This document shows, in pieces, positions 43,311-51,545 of a DNA stretch of 64,000 bases. Origin of the DNA: DASUPK01 sp963804595. GTDB lineage: Bacteria > Actinomycetota > Thermoleophilia > Solirubrobacterales > 70-9. The stretch lies in NCBI GenBank assembly GCA_963804595.1, contig CAWDQZ010000023.1, forward strand, positions 1 to 64,000. Reading direction: 5' to 3'. Every line of letters begins with the position of its first letter. The stretch's first letter is position 1. The translations under genes and the position numbers were made by a program. Below the pieces are notes generated by a model, which saw only the letters and a program-made list of their open reading frames with translations, ran no database searches and was not told where the DNA came from.

Positions 43311-43982
43311 TCAGGGTGCGGCGGGCACCACGACCAGGGTGCCGTCGCCGTCGGGCAGGTCCGCGGTGTCGAAGCCGGGCTGGTCCAGCTTCTCGACCCG
43401 CGGCATCAGCGAGAGGAACGCCTCCTCGGTCTCGAGGAAGCCGATGCGCCGCGTCCGGTAGTGCATCGGCACGGCCCAGCGCGGGCCGAGCGTCTCGACG
43501 ACCTCGGCGGCGGCCTTCGCGTCGATCGTCGGCCCACCGCCGACCGGCACGAAGAGCAGCTCCGTTCCCTGGAGGGCGGCCTCCTGCTCCGGGCGCAGCC
43601 CGGCCTGGCCGAAGTCGCCGAGATGGGCGACCCGGATCCCGCCGAGATCGAAGGCAAAGATCGTGTTGGGGCCGCGCTGCGTCCCGGCCGCGTCGTCGTG
43701 TTCGGAGGCGATTGCTACCACCTCGCCGATCGGCGACTCGAGCGTCCCCGCGGTCGAGCGAAGCACTTCGGGGCTGCCCGCGACCCCCGCCGTGCCGTTG
43801 TGGTCAACATGTTCGTGCGTGATCAACAGGAGGTCGACATCATCGGCCTCGATCGCCGGGTACTCGAACTCGAGCCCGCGGTCCGCGGCCAGGCCGGACA
43901 TGTCGCCGAACGGGTCGATGAAGACCTTGGTGCCGTCCGCCGTCAGGGTGAAGGCGGACTGGCCGTGCCACTCAACGCGCAT
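43311..43982 (-). CDS. MBL-fold metal-dependent hydrolase (UlaG-like)
   Basis: 223 residues from ATG 43982, with GGAGGAA as ribosome site. WHGQSAFTLTADGTKVFIDP is the UlaG-type opening. The metal-binding HxHxDH is LLITHEHVDHNG near 74, with later ligands in VAHLGDFGQ and VPMHYRTRR. UlaG relatives hydrolyse lactones or phosphoesters. The substrate is unknown. The ATG lies 11 bases inside the end of the upstream exporter gene, so they form an operon. Confidence 0.87.
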   Translation of the reverse strand: MRVEWHGQSAFTLTADGTKVFIDPFGDMSGLAADRGLEFEYPAIEADDVDLLLITHEHVDHNGTAGVAGSPEVLRSTAGTLESPIGEVVAIASEHDDAAGTQRGPNTIFAFDLGGIRVAHLGDFGQAGLRPEQEAALQGTELLFVPVGGGPTIDAKAAAEVVETLGPRWAVPMHYRTRRIGFLETEEAFLSLMPRVEKLDQPGFDTADLPDGDGTLVVVPAAP

Positions 43983-45696
43983 GCTGTTCCTCCAGTGTCT
44001 GGATTTGCGGTCTCCGCGCCGGCTCGCCCGCGGGCTCATCGGCGTGGTGGTAGCGGCCGCCGCGGAGCAGGGAGGCGCCGGCGGCGACCAGGCAGGCGAC
44101 GATGGCGAAGCTGAAGGCCGCGGTGAGGCCGTCTGAGAACGGCCCGGCGATCAGGTGGGGGAAGAAGGAGTGCCCGGTGAGCGCGGCCTGCTGCTGAGCC
44201 GGCAGCGAGGCCAGCACGTGCGGCCCGATCAGGTGCTGGATCGGGTTGTACCCCAGGAAGGCCGCGAAGAGGACCGAGATCGGCGGCACGTCCGCCGCCT
44301 GGTGAGCGGCGGAGGCCGGGACTCCGTGCGCCTGGAGCCCACCGCTCAGGGTGGAGCCCAGGGTGGAGGAGAGCCCGATCACGAGCAGCGTGAAAAAGAT
44401 CCCGATCGAGATCACCTGCGCCGAGTTCTGGAAGGTCTGGTTCATGCCGCCGCCGACGCCGCGGTCGCCCGCCGGGAGGCTGTTCATCACCGCCGCGCGG
44501 TTCGGCGAGGCGAAGAGCCCCATCCCGATTCCGGTGAGCAGCAGAATCCCGGCGAAGAGCGGATAGGCGAAGTCGATCGGCAGGGTCATCAAGAGCCCGA
44601 AGCTGAGCGCGGAGAGGAGCATCCCTCCGGTCGCGAAGGGACGGGCGCCGAAGCGGTCCGAGAGATAGCCGGAGGTGGGTCCCGCGACCAGCATCCCGAC
44701 GGTCAGGGGCAGCATGTAGATGCCGGCCCAGAGCGGCGTCTCGGTGAAGTCGTAGCCGTGCAGCGGCAGCCAGATGCCCTGCAGCCAGATGATCAGCATG
44801 AACATCAGTCCGCCTCGGGCGACCGCCGCCAGGAAGGTCGAGAGGGTGCCGAAGGTGAAGGCGCGGATGCGGAACAGGGGGAGCCGGAACATCGGGTCCT
44901 TGGCCCGCCGCTCGACCAGGACGAAGGCGATCAGCGAGGCGAGGGAGCAGGCGAGCAGGAGGAGAACGCGCGGGCTCTCCCAGCCGGTCGGCGAGCCGCC
45001 GTACGGGCGGATCCCGTAAGTGACCGAGACCATCGCCAGCACCAGGCCGAGGGCGAAGGTGAGGTTGCCCCACCAGTCGATCGAGGCCGGCCGCGGAGCG
45101 CTCCGCTCCTCGAGCTTGAGGTAGGCCCAAACGGTGCCGAACAGCCCGACGGGAACGGAGATCAGGAAAACGAGGCGCCAGTCGATCGGCGCCAGCAACC
45201 CGCCGAGAACGAGCCCGACGAACATGCCGCTGACGCCGACGATGTTGTTGATCCCGAGCGCCATCCCGCGCTGGTTCGCGGGAAAGGCGTCCGTGATGAT
45301 CGCCGCCGCGTTGGCGAGCAGGCAGGCCCCGCCGATTCCCTGGACGATCCGGAAGACGACCAGGTAGAGCGCCCCGGCCTCACCCGTCATCCAGTCGATC
45401 GTGAGCAGCAGAGAGGCGACGGTGTAGATGACGAAGCCGAGGTTGAAGATCCGGACCCGGCCGTACATGTCGCCGAGCCGGCCGAGGCTGACGATCAGCA
45501 CGCTGGTGACGACGAGGTACCCGAGGATCATCCACAGCAGGTAGAAGCTGTTGGAGGGGATCAGCGGGTCCAGGTGTATGCCGCGGAAGATGTCCGGCAT
45601 CGCGATCAGCGTGATCGACGCGTCGAGCGTCGCCAGCAGAACCCCGAGCGTGCAGCAGGAGAGGGCGATCCACTTGTAGCGGTCCTCCATCGCCAT
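43972..45696 (-). CDS. MFS drug exporter, DHA2 (14-TM) family
   Basis: 574 residues with about 14 hydrophobic helices. Motif A variant is VSLGRLGDMYGRVRIF near 68-84, motif C-like is GVSGMFVGLVLGGLLAPIDW near 155-175, and the start LATLDASITLIAMPDIFRGI is typical of DHA2 proton-driven exporters. It is transcribed divergently from a MarR regulator with a palindromic site between them, so efflux induced by the exported compound is likely. The downstream MBL hydrolase is coupled. Confidence 0.9.
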   Translation of the reverse strand: MAMEDRYKWIALSCCTLGVLLATLDASITLIAMPDIFRGIHLDPLIPSNSFYLLWMILGYLVVTSVLIVSLGRLGDMYGRVRIFNLGFVIYTVASLLLTIDWMTGEAGALYLVVFRIVQGIGGACLLANAAAIITDAFPANQRGMALGINNIVGVSGMFVGLVLGGLLAPIDWRLVFLISVPVGLFGTVWAYLKLEERSAPRPASIDWWGNLTFALGLVLAMVSVTYGIRPYGGSPTGWESPRVLLLLACSLASLIAFVLVERRAKDPMFRLPLFRIRAFTFGTLSTFLAAVARGGLMFMLIIWLQGIWLPLHGYDFTETPLWAGIYMLPLTVGMLVAGPTSGYLSDRFGARPFATGGMLLSALSFGLLMTLPIDFAYPLFAGILLLTGIGMGLFASPNRAAVMNSLPAGDRGVGGGMNQTFQNSAQVISIGIFFTLLVIGLSSTLGSTLSGGLQAHGVPASAAHQAADVPPISVLFAAFLGYNPIQHLIGPHVLASLPAQQQAALTGHSFFPHLIAGPFSDGLTAAFSFAIVACLVAAGASLLRGGRYHHADEPAGEPARRPQIQTLEEQHAR

Positions 45697-45705
45697 TCAA
45701 CTGTA

Positions 45706-45729
45706 CAGGTAAACTGCACAAGTTACCTG
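45706..45729. promoter_or_regulatory. Candidate MarR operator between exporter and regulator
   Basis: CAGGTAA, ten bases, TTACCTG: a perfect inverted repeat nested with a second imperfect one (AACTGTACAG against CTGCACAAGTT). It covers the -35 region of the marR promoter and the exporter's upstream region. Confidence 0.6.
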
Positions 45730-45742
45730 CCGAGTTCGGCGC

Positions 45743-45748
45743 TATATT
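45743..45748 (+). promoter_or_regulatory. Leaderless promoter of the marR gene
   Basis: TATATT, six bases (CGAGCC), then ATG 45755. Confidence 0.65.
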
Positions 45749-45754
45749 CGAGCC

Positions 45755-46189
45755 ATGGCGACCAAGACCCAGACGGACGTCCCCGCGACAGCGAGCGAGC
45801 TGCGCGTCGTGCTGGGTCAGCTGTTCCGCCGGCTGCGCGCGGAGCGCCGCTTTCCCCTTCACCATGCGGCCGTCCTGGGGCGCCTCGATCGCGAGGGCCC
45901 CTCGAGCGTCAGCGACCTGGCCTCGGCGGAGCGGGTCCGGCCCCAGTCGATGGCCCAGACGGTGAGCGAGCTCGAGTCCCAGACCCTCGTCGAGCGCAGT
46001 CCCGACCCAGACGATGGCCGGCGGGCGCTCGTCGAGCTGACCGCGGCCGGGCGGGAGACCCTCGAGGACGACCGCCGCCGCCGGGTCGGATGGCTCGTCT
46101 CGGCGATCGAGGAGCTGCCGCCGGAGGATCAGAAGACCTTGGAGCGCGCCACCTCGATCATCGGGCGGCTTGCCGAGAGCTCGGGCTAG
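45755..46189 (+). CDS. MarR-family transcriptional regulator
   Basis: 144 residues with a winged helix: recognition helix ERVRPQSMAQTVSELESQTL near 68-87 and wing VERSPDPDDGRRALVELTAAG near 89-109, the classic MarR DxRxxxxxLT pattern. It probably represses itself and the divergent exporter through the inverted repeat between them. The stop shares CTAG with the convergent ACAD11-like gene. Confidence 0.92.
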   Translation: MATKTQTDVPATASELRVVLGQLFRRLRAERRFPLHHAAVLGRLDREGPSSVSDLASAERVRPQSMAQTVSELESQTLVERSPDPDDGRRALVELTAAGRETLEDDRRRRVGWLVSAIEELPPEDQKTLERATSIIGRLAESSG

Positions 46190-47484
46190 GTCCTCGCCTC
46201 GGCGGGCTCGGGGGACCCGCCGGTGCCGGTCACCGGAGCGTGCCGCTGTCCATTGCCGGAGTCGGGAGCCTCGTCCCGCTTTGCCGCCCGGTTGAGCTCG
46301 CGGCGGGCAATCACCATCTTGTGGACCTCGTCCGGACCGTCGGCCACCCGCAGCATGCGCATGAAGCGCCACATCCCGGCGAGCGGCGTGTCGTCCGACA
46401 TGCCGAGCGAGCCGTGCACCTGGATCGCGCGGTCGAGGACGTCCATGACGACGTTGGCCGCGACCACCTTGATCATCGAGATCGCCTGGCGGGCGCGGCG
46501 CTTGCCCTCGGTGTCCATTTGCCAGGCCGCGTAGAGCGTCAGGAGTCGGGCCTGGTCCACCTCCATCCGCGACTTCGCGATGAAGTCCTGGACGAACTGC
46601 TTGTCGGCGAGCGGACCGCCGAACGAGTCCCTGGAGTTGGCCCGGTCGCACATCATCTCGATGGCGCGCTCGGCGGTCCCGATCGCCCGCATGCAGTGGT
46701 GGATCCGGCCGGGACCGAGCCGGTCCTGGGCGATCACGAAACCGGCGCCCCGCTCCCCGAGAAGGTTCCCCTCGGGCACCCGACAGTCCGTGTAGCGGAT
46801 CTCGCAGTGGCCCGGTCCCTGGTCGTGTCCCATCACGGAGACGTTGCGGACGAGCTCGAAGCCCGGCGTGTCGACGGGCACCAGGATCATGCTGGCCCGC
46901 GTGTAGGGGGGAGCGTCGGGGTCGGTGACCACCATCGCGATCGCGAAGTCCGCGCCGTTCGCCCCCGAGGTGAACCACTTGTGCCCATTGATCACCCACT
47001 CGCCGTCGTCCGTCAGCTCGGCGCTCGTCTGGAGCGTGGTCGGGTCGGAGCCGGAGACCTCGGGCTCGGTCATCGAGAAGCAGCTGCGGATGTCGCCGTC
47101 GAGCAGCGGCTGGAGGAAGCGCTGCTTCTGCTCATCGGACCCGTGGTCGACCAGGATCTCCATGTTGCCCGTGTCGGGCGCCGAGCAGTTGAACGCCATC
47201 GGCGCGACCACGGGGCTGCGGCCCATCTGCTCGCAGAGGATCCCGTACTCCCAGTTGGTCAGGCCGGCGCCGTACTCGCCGTCCGGCAGGAAGAGGTTCC
47301 AGAGCCCCTGCTCCTTGGCGGTCTGCCGGATGCCGACGAGGATCTCCGGGTAGGCCTTCCCGGGCTTGACCTCGTCGTCGATCGCCTTCATCGCCTCGGC
47401 CTCGACCGGGTAGACGTGCTCGTCCATGAAGGTCCGGATGCGCTCGAGGAGGGACTCGACCTCGGGAGAAGGTTTGAAGTCCAC
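46186..47484 (-). CDS. Acyl-CoA dehydrogenase, ACAD11-like
   Basis: 432-residue flavoprotein whose landmarks match the dehydrogenase part of ACAD11 closely: GLWNLFLP, FNCSAPDTGNMEIL, SCFSMTEPEVSGSDPTTLQ, RLGPGRIHHCMRAIGTAERA and MLRVADGPDEVHKMVIARREL. ACAD10/11 and the bacterial levulinate enzyme act on 4-phosphoryloxyacyl-CoA made by an APH kinase. An APH kinase and HAD protein of the same subfamilies lie 3-4 kb away. The substrate is inferred. The tail past 410 is unlike the family. Starts with GTG from a leaderless promoter. Confidence 0.9.
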   Translation of the reverse strand: MDFKPSPEVESLLERIRTFMDEHVYPVEAEAMKAIDDEVKPGKAYPEILVGIRQTAKEQGLWNLFLPDGEYGAGLTNWEYGILCEQMGRSPVVAPMAFNCSAPDTGNMEILVDHGSDEQKQRFLQPLLDGDIRSCFSMTEPEVSGSDPTTLQTSAELTDDGEWVINGHKWFTSGANGADFAIAMVVTDPDAPPYTRASMILVPVDTPGFELVRNVSVMGHDQGPGHCEIRYTDCRVPEGNLLGERGAGFVIAQDRLGPGRIHHCMRAIGTAERAIEMMCDRANSRDSFGGPLADKQFVQDFIAKSRMEVDQARLLTLYAAWQMDTEGKRRARQAISMIKVVAANVVMDVLDRAIQVHGSLGMSDDTPLAGMWRFMRMLRVADGPDEVHKMVIARRELNRAAKRDEAPDSGNGQRHAPVTGTGGSPEPAEART

Positions 47485-47490
47485 GCCTGA

Positions 47491-47496
47491 AAGCTA
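47491..47496 (-). promoter_or_regulatory. Leaderless promoter of the ACAD11-like gene
   Basis: TAGCTT on the minus strand, six bases (TCAGGC), then GTG 47484. Confidence 0.6.
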
Positions 47497-47507
47497 CCGG
47501 GAAGCGG

Positions 47508-48314
47508 CTACGCGCCGCCGGGACCCGCCGTGATCCCGCGATAGCGGGCGAAGAGCTCGCTCTCGGACTCGAGCAGCCAGGCGAGCGAGACGTTGTCGAC
47601 GTCGGCCAGCGCGCCCTCGAGGATGCGCGGGCCCTCGCCGCCCGCGATCTTCGGAGCGATCGTCAGGAAGAGCTCGTCCGCGAGGCCGGCCTCCCGCAGC
47701 CGCCCGTGCAGGGTGGGACCGCCCTCGCAGAGGACGGAGCGGATGCCGCGTTCCTGGCGCAGCCAGGCGAGCGCCTCGGCGAGGTCGACCCCGTCGGGAT
47801 GCCGAATGACTTTCACCGGGGTTGCGGTCTCTGGCGGTTCCTGATCGGAGGCGGTGAAGATGACGACGCGCCCGCCGCCGTTGGTGAAGAGTCCCGCGTC
47901 CCAGGGAAGCTCGAGCCGGTTGGAGATGATCACCGCGAGGGGATCGTGTGCGAGCAGTATCCGCTCGCGGTAGGCCCGTAGCTGCGGGTCCGGGACGATC
48001 CGGCCGTAGCGCTCTGCCCGCATCGTGCCGGCGCCGATCATCACGGCGTCGACGCGAGTGCGGAGCCGCAGCAGCATCTCGGTGTCGGTCGCGCTGCCGA
48101 TCGGGCCGGATCTCCCGCCGATCGCCGCCCGGCCGTCCAGCGTCGTGGCGAAGTTGAGGATGAGGTAGGGGCGCTCGGGCAGCGCCAGCGGCTTGAGGTC
48201 GAGCTGGGCGAGCTGCTCGGCGACGGTCGTCTCGGCGGCGTCGGGGAGCAGCCGGCGGACCCGATGGGTCTCGCCTGGGATGCGGGACGGCGCGAGCTCC
48301 GTCCCCTTGCTCAC
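47508..48314 (-). CDS. RibD C-terminal-domain (dihydrofolate-reductase-like) reductase
   Basis: 268 residues. The reductase fold shows RPYLILNFATTLDGRAAIGG near 45-64, VDAVMIGAGTMRAERYG near 92 and VLCEGGPTLHGRLREAGLAD near 200, all hallmarks of pyrimidine/deaminopyrimidine reductases (RibD-C, Rib7). There is no deaminase domain. It could serve riboflavin synthesis or be a paralogue with another substrate. GTG overlaps the rpiB stop as GTGA, so it is the last gene of a three-gene operon. Confidence 0.85.
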   Translation of the reverse strand: MSKGTELAPSRIPGETHRVRRLLPDAAETTVAEQLAQLDLKPLALPERPYLILNFATTLDGRAAIGGRSGPIGSATDTEMLLRLRTRVDAVMIGAGTMRAERYGRIVPDPQLRAYRERILLAHDPLAVIISNRLELPWDAGLFTNGGGRVVIFTASDQEPPETATPVKVIRHPDGVDLAEALAWLRQERGIRSVLCEGGPTLHGRLREAGLADELFLTIAPKIAGGEGPRILEGALADVDNVSLAWLLESESELFARYRGITAGPGGA

Positions 48315-48757
48315 CCGGCGCCCTCGATCTCGGCGAGGTGCTCGACGTTGGCGGCGTCCTCGGCGTCGGAGCTCGGTGAGGCGCCGAACCAGGCATCGAG
48401 GATCTCCCCGAGCTCCGCCTCAGAGGTCGCTCGGAGGCTGATTGCGAGGGCATTGGCGTCGTTCCACTTCCGCGCGCCCTCGGCGGTCTGCGCGTCGAAG
48501 CAGAGGGCGGCGCGAACCCCGTCCACCTTGTTGGCCGCGATCGAGGCGCCCGTGCCGGTCCAGCAGCAGACGATCGCCTGCTCGGCGCGCCCATCGGCGA
48601 TGTCCCGGGCCGCGGCCTCGCTCCCCCAGGCCCAGTCGTCACGCTCGCCCTCGGCGAGCGCGCCGTGAGGGAGCGGCTCGTGGCCGCGGTTGCGGAGCTC
48701 CTCCAGGACCGCCTCGGCGACGCCCACGCGCTCGTCGGCGGCGACTGCGATCTTCAT
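48311..48757 (-). CDS. rpiB: RpiB/LacAB-family sugar-phosphate isomerase
   Basis: 148 residues. MKIAVAADERVGVAEAVLEE is the RpiB opening. The active-site region is AIVCCWTGTGASIAANKVDG near 63-82, and RAALCFDAQTAEGARKWNDAN near 84-104 carries the phosphate-binding and Asn residues. It interconverts ribose-5-P and ribulose-5-P or a related pair. Usual length is 140-160. ATG lies seven bases after the sulfotransferase stop, with no Shine-Dalgarno. Confidence 0.87.
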   Translation of the reverse strand: MKIAVAADERVGVAEAVLEELRNRGHEPLPHGALAEGERDDWAWGSEAAARDIADGRAEQAIVCCWTGTGASIAANKVDGVRAALCFDAQTAEGARKWNDANALAISLRATSEAELGEILDAWFGASPSSDAEDAANVEHLAEIEGAG

Positions 48758-48764
48758 AGGAGGG

Positions 48765-49730
48765 TCAGTATTGCTTCCAGCCCGAGAACTCGCGGCCGGC
48801 GAACTCCTGCAGCGCCGCGACGTCCTCGGTGAACTGGGGGATCAGCGAGTCACGGATCGCGTCCGGCAGCTCGGGCTTCGGCGCGGAAGGGGCCTCGGGA
48901 TCGTGCACCACCTTCTCGACGATCCAGCGAAGCCGCTCGGGGAAGCGGTCGAAGTTCCGATCGAAGGAGCGGAAGCCCGGGAGCTTGATCAGCTTCTCCA
49001 TGAACTGGTAGCGGTCGGACTCCTTGGCCGTGGACTTCTCCCACTCGCGGGAGAACTGCTCTGAGTAGAAGGTGTCGTCGACGCCGGCGAAGCCGAAGGC
49101 CCTGCGCATCGTCGCCTCGCGGTCGGACTGGAGCTCCTCCTGGGTGATCACGTCGATCCGGTTTCGATCGAACAGCTCGAGATAGGGCTGAAGCTGCATC
49201 CAGTAGCGCGAGCGGGTCACGTAGGTCTGGTCCGGCCGGGCGAGGGCCTGCTCCATCGGCCGGGTCTCGTAGCCGGCGCCGACCGCATGGCGCCAGTGGG
49301 AGAGGATCCGCGAGATCGGGTCGCGGACCATGTAGATCAGCTTCGCCTCGGGGACGTGCTGGTGGATGCGCTCCGCGACGCCATGGAAGTAGGGCATGTT
49401 CGTGTAGTGAGGCGAGGACTCGCCGCGGACCGGGAAGCGGTCGTCGAAGCGCCCCTCGTACCAGTCGAGCCCGAGGTCCCAGTTGAGCTCCTCGACGAAG
49501 AAGTTGAGCTCCTTCGGCTTGGACATGTTGATCTCGGGATGGAGGCCGAGGTAGTGGTGGATGCTGGTCGTCCCGCACTTCAGCCCGCCGATGATGATCA
49601 GGTTGGGGAGGGCGGCGTGGCGGCGGCGGCGCCTGGGCACGCGGCCGCCGCGCTTCCGGTCGGCGGTGAAGCGCTCGCGCGCTCGCCTGCACATCGCCTC
49701 ATCGGCGGGGTCGTGCGTTGGCGGAGGCAT
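48765..49730 (-). CDS. PAPS-dependent sulfotransferase
   Basis: 321 residues from ATG 49730. The 5'-phosphosulfate loop is LIIIGGLKCGTTSIHHYLGL near 44-63, with Lys51 contacting PAPS. The 3'-phosphate motif is KLIYMVRDPISRILSHWRHA near 130. HPEINMSKPKELNFF is the family's acceptor-site strand. It transfers sulfate to a carbohydrate, lipid or other hydroxyl acceptor. Preceding residues are very basic (RVPRRRRRHAA). An in-frame ATG at 49766 is an alternative. It heads the operon with rpiB and the RibD-like gene. Confidence 0.87.
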   Translation of the reverse strand: MPPPTHDPADEAMCRRARERFTADRKRGGRVPRRRRRHAALPNLIIIGGLKCGTTSIHHYLGLHPEINMSKPKELNFFVEELNWDLGLDWYEGRFDDRFPVRGESSPHYTNMPYFHGVAERIHQHVPEAKLIYMVRDPISRILSHWRHAVGAGYETRPMEQALARPDQTYVTRSRYWMQLQPYLELFDRNRIDVITQEELQSDREATMRRAFGFAGVDDTFYSEQFSREWEKSTAKESDRYQFMEKLIKLPGFRSFDRNFDRFPERLRWIVEKVVHDPEAPSAPKPELPDAIRDSLIPQFTEDVAALQEFAGREFSGWKQY

Positions 49731-49802
49731 GGCTGGAGATTGGACGGCAGCCACGAGGGCGGGCATGTTAGCGGCGACACAGCCGCATATCCTGCGCGCA
49801 CC

Positions 49803-50675
49803 ATGGACGTATTTCGGACGCCCGACGAGCGCTTCCAGGACCTTCCCGGCTACGACTTCGATCCCAACTACGCCGCAGTCGACGGCCTCCGGCTGCACTA
49901 CGTCGACCAGGGAAGCGGGCGCCCGATCGTCTGCTTCCACGGCGAGCCCACCTGGGCTTACCTCTACCGCAAGATGCTGCCCCCGCTGGTCGAGGCGGGT
50001 CACCGCGTGATCTGCCCGGACATGGCGGGCTTCGGGCGCTCCGACAAGCCGACGAATCGGGGCTGGTACAGCTTCGAAAGGCACAGCGAGCTGATCAGGG
50101 GGCTCCTCGCCGGGCTGGAGCTCAGGGATGCGATCGTCGTGGTCCAGGACTGGGGCGGTCCCGTGGGGCTGACCTGGGCGGTCGAGAACGAGGACAGGGT
50201 GGGTGGCCTGGTGATCCTCAACACGGGCCTCTTCACCGGGCGCGTGTCGAAGGGGTTCATGGCCTGGCGCGACTTCGCAGAGAAGAACCCGGATCTCCCC
50301 ATCGGATTCGTGATCCAGGGCGGTACGGCCAGCGAACTACCTGACGATGTGCTTGCCGGCTACGAGGCGCCGTTTCCGACGGCCGAGTCGAAGGCCGGTG
50401 CAGCGCAGTTCCCTCTCCTGGTGCCCACTTCCGAGGACGACCCCATGGGCGCTCAGCAGCACCACGTCAGGGAAGTCCTCGAACGCTGGGACAAGCCCGC
50501 TCTGGTTGCCTTCTCGGACAGCGACCCTGTCTTCCCGTTCCCCAAGGCGGGTCAGAGGTTCACCGATGCGATCCCCACCGCCGGAGAGCAGGTGAAGATC
50601 GAGGGGGCGGCCCACTTCCTACAGGAGGATCGTGGGGAGCAGATCGCGGGCGAGATCCTCCGCCTCCTGGGTTGA
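49803..50675 (+). CDS. Haloalkane-dehalogenase-like alpha/beta hydrolase (HLD-I type)
   Basis: 290 residues from ATG 49803. The start MDVFRTPDERFQDLPGYDFD is characteristic of the DhlA/DhmA branch. Nucleophile Asp116 lies in VVVQDWGGPVGL, with Trp117 as a halide-stabilising residue and HGEPTW (Trp51) in the oxyanion region. The catalytic His is in GAAHFLQEDRGEQ near the end. Hydrolytic dehalogenation is the family reaction, though natural substrates are often unclear. -10 TATCCT lies nine bases before ATG. The next gene overlaps as TTGA. Confidence 0.88.
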   Translation: MDVFRTPDERFQDLPGYDFDPNYAAVDGLRLHYVDQGSGRPIVCFHGEPTWAYLYRKMLPPLVEAGHRVICPDMAGFGRSDKPTNRGWYSFERHSELIRGLLAGLELRDAIVVVQDWGGPVGLTWAVENEDRVGGLVILNTGLFTGRVSKGFMAWRDFAEKNPDLPIGFVIQGGTASELPDDVLAGYEAPFPTAESKAGAAQFPLLVPTSEDDPMGAQQHHVREVLERWDKPALVAFSDSDPVFPFPKAGQRFTDAIPTAGEQVKIEGAAHFLQEDRGEQIAGEILRLLG

Positions 50676-51545
50676 AGGCCGCGCGGTTCCAGGAGCAGGT
50701 GTCGCGGCTTCCGTGGCGCGGCGCCGCTGAGGACCGCCCGGCCCTTCCGGTGCCCCCGGACCCGATGCCGCTGCTGCTCGGCCGTCGGTTCCGCAAGCGG
50801 TGGCGCTGGGTCGGCGCCTTCGCCGACAACCTGATCGTCTTCGCCGCGATCGTCCAGGTGGGCCCGGCGACGATGACCTTCTGGGGAATCTGGGACCGCG
50901 AGCGCCGCCGGCTCTGGGAGCGCACTCGGCGGGACCTGCCGGGCCGGCGGCGCGACGTCGTCATGCGAGGGAGCTCGGTCCGCGTGCGCACCGGAAGCAT
51001 CGAGTTCGACCTGGAGCTCGATCAGGGGTATCCGATCGAGTGCATGTGTCCGAACGGGGAGGGCGGCTACTCCTGGACCCGCAAGGCGGCCGGCATGCCG
51101 GCCCGCGGTGAGGTCCGGATCGGCCGGAGGTCCAATCCGCTCGACGGCTTCGGTGTGGCAGACGACTCGGCGGGTTACCACCAGCGCTACACGTCCTGGA
51201 ACTGGTCGGCCGGGGTGGGAACCGCCCGCGATGGCCGGAAGATCGCCTGGAACCTGGTCGCCGGGATCAACGATCCGCCGGTCTCGAGCGAGCGCGCGAT
51301 CTGGGTGGCCGGTCAGCCCATGGAGCCCGGGCCGGTCTCGCTTCCAGGGCCTCGAGTCGATCCACTTCGAGGACGAGTCGCGGCTCAACTTCTCCGCCGA
51401 GACCCAGCGCACCCACCACGAGGGCATTCCCCTGCTGGCGAGATCGGACTACGAGGCGCCCCTGGGCACCTTCACCGGGTCACTGAACGGCCTGCCGATC
51501 GAGTCCGCCCTCGGGGTGATGGAGGCGCACGATGCCATCTGGTAG
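50672..51545 (+). pseudogene. DUF2804 family protein, frameshifted
   Basis: Reads from TTG 50672 (overlapping the dehalogenase stop) through WRWVGAFADNLIVFAAIVQV, VADDSAGYHQRYTSWNWSAG and AWNLVAGINDPPVSSERAIW, all DUF2804-like. After EPGPVS (about 51345) homologous sequence continues in another frame as FQGLESIHFEDESRLNFSAE and ends GTFTGSLNGLPIESALGVME then AHDAIW at 51545. One extra base in TCTCGCTTCCAG explains the switch. With correction it is about 290 residues, normal for the family, whose function is unknown. This may be an assembly error. Confidence 0.72.

Noticed and set aside
44155..47490. 1111-codon open frame on the + strand
   Set aside because: It runs antisense to the MFS exporter, overlaps marR and the ACAD11-like gene, and reads as Arg/Gly/Asp/Glu-rich text without domains. 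It is a by-product of GC-rich codon use.
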